Of a DNA stretch of 7,687 bases, positions 6,534 through 7,687 are shown piece after piece. How positions within the stretch are numbered: the first letter of the stretch is position 1; the number at the start of each line of letters is the position of its first letter. Location: assembly GCA_947470885.1 (NCBI GenBank), contig CANIXE010000101.1:1-7687 (forward strand). The letters are read 5' to 3'. The stretch is from Planctomycetota bacterium (GTDB taxonomy: Bacteria; Planctomycetota; UBA11346). The notes under the pieces are model-generated. The model made no database searches. It was given only the letters and a program-made list of their open reading frames with translations, and was not told the origin of the DNA. Position numbers and translations under genes: made by a program.

Positions 6534-6562
6534 CATTCGAGCATTCGAGCATTCGGGCATTC
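6534..6562 (-). repeat. Inverted copy of the 8-bp tandem repeat, right arm
   Basis: On the minus strand this reads GAATGCCC, GAATGCTC, GAATGCTC, GAATG. It is therefore the same array in reverse, one base different, and ends 13 bases from the end of gmk. It is complementary to bases 6462-6490 over 29 positions, with a single G-U-type mismatch. Several pairing registers are possible because the left arm has more units. Confidence 0.95.
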
Positions 6563-6575
6563 ATCATTTTCATCC

Positions 6576-7169
6576 TTATCGAATCCGCAACTGGTCCGCC
6601 CGGAGAATCGCCCCCAGGTCCACAGCGGCCTGGTCCAGATCGTCATTGATGATCAGATAGCCGAATTCCCGCCAGGCATCCAATTCGACGTCGGCTTCGG
6701 CGAGGCGGCGGACGATGCTGTCCGCGTCCTCCGTGCCCCGACCCCGCAGGCGGCGTTCCACCTCGGCCCGGGTCGGTGGCACCACGAATACCGTCAACGC
6801 CCTGGGGAAGGTGGCCTGGATCTGCCGGGCGCCCTGGATGTCCACATCCTTGATCACGCTGCGCCCGGCCCGGAGATTTTCCTCAACATAGGATCGAGGG
6901 GTGCCGTAGCTGTGACGGCCGAACACCGTGGCGTGCTCCAAAAAAGCGCCCTCCGCCACCCGCCGGGCAAATTCCTCCGGACTGACGAAAAAGTAGTCCA
7001 CCCCGTCCCGTTCCTGACCCCGGGGCGCCCGGGTGGTGACGCTCAGGCAACGCAGGACCTCGGGCCGCCCCTTGAGGAAACGCTGGATCAGGGTGCTTTT
7101 TCCGGCACCGCTGGGACCGGCAATAACCAGGAATCGCGCCGGAGAGGTATGGGTCGGAAAGGGTTTCAT
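6576..7169 (-). CDS. gmk: Guanylate kinase
   Basis: Guanylate kinase phosphorylates GMP to GDP with ATP, an essential cytoplasmic step in GTP and dGTP supply. GDP is also a substrate of the neighbouring ribonucleotide reductase. The 197-residue length is normal (about 190-210). The P-loop is GPSGAGKST at 18-26. The GMP-binding segment is SVTTRAPRGQERDGVDYFF at 43-61, with the expected Arg, Arg, Glu and Tyr residues. EHATVFGRHSYGTP (78-91) and DVDIQGARQ (108-116) follow, then the lid RRLRGRGTED (139-148) and YLIINDDLD (171-179). The protein ends RADQLRIR, as in other family members. The gene converges on nrdA and diverges from the gene at 7330. The ATG at 7167-7169 has only a weak purine stretch upstream, so the first few residues before the P-loop strand are less certain. 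Confidence 0.97.
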   Translation of the reverse strand: MKPFPTHTSPARFLVIAGPSGAGKSTLIQRFLKGRPEVLRCLSVTTRAPRGQERDGVDYFFVSPEEFARRVAEGAFLEHATVFGRHSYGTPRSYVEENLRAGRSVIKDVDIQGARQIQATFPRALTVFVVPPTRAEVERRLRGRGTEDADSIVRRLAEADVELDAWREFGYLIINDDLDQAAVDLGAILRADQLRIR

Positions 7170-7329
7170 GGAATCTTCGCCAGTGGGGCAGCAGTGTGGG
7201 GGATGCGCCTCCCCGGCAACCGACCAGCCTGGGCCTTAGCGGAATGCATGCTTGGAAGCCCCGTCCTGTTCAGACGTTCCAACAACCGCCGGGTTGCCGA
7301 CATCTCCGTCGTTCCTAGGGTAGAGCTAC
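7170..7329. other. Divergent intergenic region between gmk and an unknown gene
   Basis: These 160 bases should hold promoters for both flanking genes, but I see no convincing pair of -35 and -10 elements. GGGGA/TCCCC (7199-7203 and 7210-7214) could form a 5-bp stem with a 6-base loop. A short palindrome, GCATGC, lies nearby at about 7246-7251. TTGCCG (7294-7299) followed by TAGGGT (7316-7321) is a weak plus-strand promoter candidate. Confidence 0.3.
7317..7320 (+). promoter_or_regulatory. Ribosome binding site for the gene at 7330
   Basis: AGGG, within the purine-rich AGGGTAGAG, lies nine bases before the ATG at 7330. It supports that ATG as a real translation start. Confidence 0.45.
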
Positions 7330-7687
7330 ATGTCCTCGTCGATCGTCCAGCAAGCGGTCATCCACACCTGCAACAAGCGGGGTTGGGCCAGTTTTGCCGA
7401 GCTGAAGGAGTTCGTCCTCGACCTCGCCGCCGACCGGGTGGAGAGCACCGTCGAACTGCGTCGCTGGTTCGGCGGGACCCGCCACGGCAACCGGGTGCTG
7501 GCGGATCGCCTGCTGACCATCATGCCCAAGCCGGGGCACGATCGTCTGGGCAATTACCACCTGTGGTTCCATCTGGCGGATGGCGCCGCCGGCACGACTT
7601 GGTTGGCTTCCGGCTACCTGCGGGCCACCGCCGCTGACGGCTCCTCCTCCATCGAACACCACCTGGTGGTGGTGAAGCAACCCTATC
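7330..7687 (+). CDS. Hypothetical protein, 3' end cut off by the window
   Basis: An open frame of 119 codons starts at this ATG and runs off the window without a stop. I do not recognise the family. It begins MSSSIVQQAVIHTCNKRGW with no signal peptide or membrane segment. Residues about 20-50 look helical and charged (AELKEFVLDLAADRVES, then ELRRWFGG). A region rich in aromatic residues and likely beta strands follows (LGNYHLWFHLADG, TTWLASGYLRA, EHHLVVVKQPY). Third codon positions are mostly G or C, as in the neighbours. No overlapping frame gives a better candidate: the plus-strand frame ending at 7637 is Arg/Pro-rich shadow sequence. Position, AGGG upstream and codon pattern make it a likely real gene. 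It diverges from gmk, which says little about its role. Confidence 0.7.
   Translation, partial: MSSSIVQQAVIHTCNKRGWASFAELKEFVLDLAADRVESTVELRRWFGGTRHGNRVLADRLLTIMPKPGHDRLGNYHLWFHLADGAAGTTWLASGYLRATAADGSSSIEHHLVVVKQPY

Larger units (their letters stand above)
6454..6562. terminator. Possible bidirectional terminator or palindromic element between nrdA and gmk
   Basis: The two repeat arms can fold into a stem of about 29 bp around a 43-base loop (6491-6533). It sits exactly in the 127-base gap between two convergent genes, where a shared terminator is expected. A run of four T follows the right arm on the plus strand (6567-6570), and AAAATT follows on the other strand, so the U-tracts are weak. 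The stem is much longer than a usual intrinsic terminator. A dispersed palindromic repeat (REP- or MITE-like) inserted at this site is an equally good reading. Confidence 0.4.

Noticed and set aside
6454..6562. CRISPR-like array
   Set aside because: The unit is only 8 bp, copies are contiguous without spacers, and the two arms are inverted relative to each other.
6427..6660. Short frames through the 8-bp repeats
   Set aside because: The repeated Met-Leu-Glu-Cys-Ser-Asn-type translation comes from an 8-base unit cycling through reading frames. It is not a protein repeat.
7199..7214. GGGGA/TCCCC hairpin upstream of gmk as a regulatory element
   Set aside because: A 5-bp GC stem is expected by chance in DNA this GC-rich, and nothing else around it supports a riboswitch or attenuator.
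6912..7637. Plus-strand frame running from inside gmk across the divergent gap
   Set aside because: It is antisense to gmk in its first third and out of frame with the better-supported gene starting at 7330. No motif is visible.

Overview
The window is a GC-rich, gene-dense bacterial chromosome segment with seven protein genes. Five are complete and one is cut at each edge. I see no RNA genes, insertion sequences, CRISPR arrays or phage genes. MurA points to a peptidoglycan-making bacterium, and an AsmA-like protein with a signal peptide points to a Gram-negative envelope. Gene content, GC-rich codon use and the eukaryote-like ribonucleotide reductase would fit the Planctomycetota/PVC group, but that placement is an inference and not secure.

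Bases 1-2254 hold three plus-strand genes joined by 4-base ATGA overlaps: the 3' three quarters of murA, a small FTCD_C-family (cyclodeaminase/cyclohydrolase) protein, and a short secreted AsmA-like C-terminal-domain protein. They look like one transcription unit with translational coupling.

Bases 2255-2470 are intergenic. Just ahead of nrdB this stretch carries two 16-bp dyads, 31 bp apart start to start, that fit a tandem NrdR operator. A possible -35 element overlaps the second dyad.

Bases 2471-6448 encode a class I ribonucleotide reductase in the order nrdB-nrdA. The metal ligands, radical tyrosine, catalytic cysteines and radical-transfer tyrosines are all present. Both subunits resemble the eukaryotic enzyme, down to the R2 tail (FDADF) and the R1 tail (ECLMC-like DCVMC). 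Both subunits also carry an N-terminal ATP-cone. That is the most interesting point here, because the ATP-cone NrdBs described so far were reported with catalytic subunits lacking the cone.

Bases 6449-6575 lie between the convergent nrdA and gmk genes. They are almost filled by an 8-bp tandem repeat (GAATGCTC) facing an inverted copy of itself, able to form a stem of about 29 bp around a 43-base loop. It may act as a shared terminator, or be a dispersed palindromic element.

Bases 6576-7169 (minus strand) encode guanylate kinase. After a 160-base divergent gap, a plus-strand gene of unknown function begins at 7330 and runs off the window. Guanylate kinase and ribonucleotide reductase both serve nucleotide and dNTP supply. 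The rest of the layout is housekeeping, and I found no defence or mobile system.
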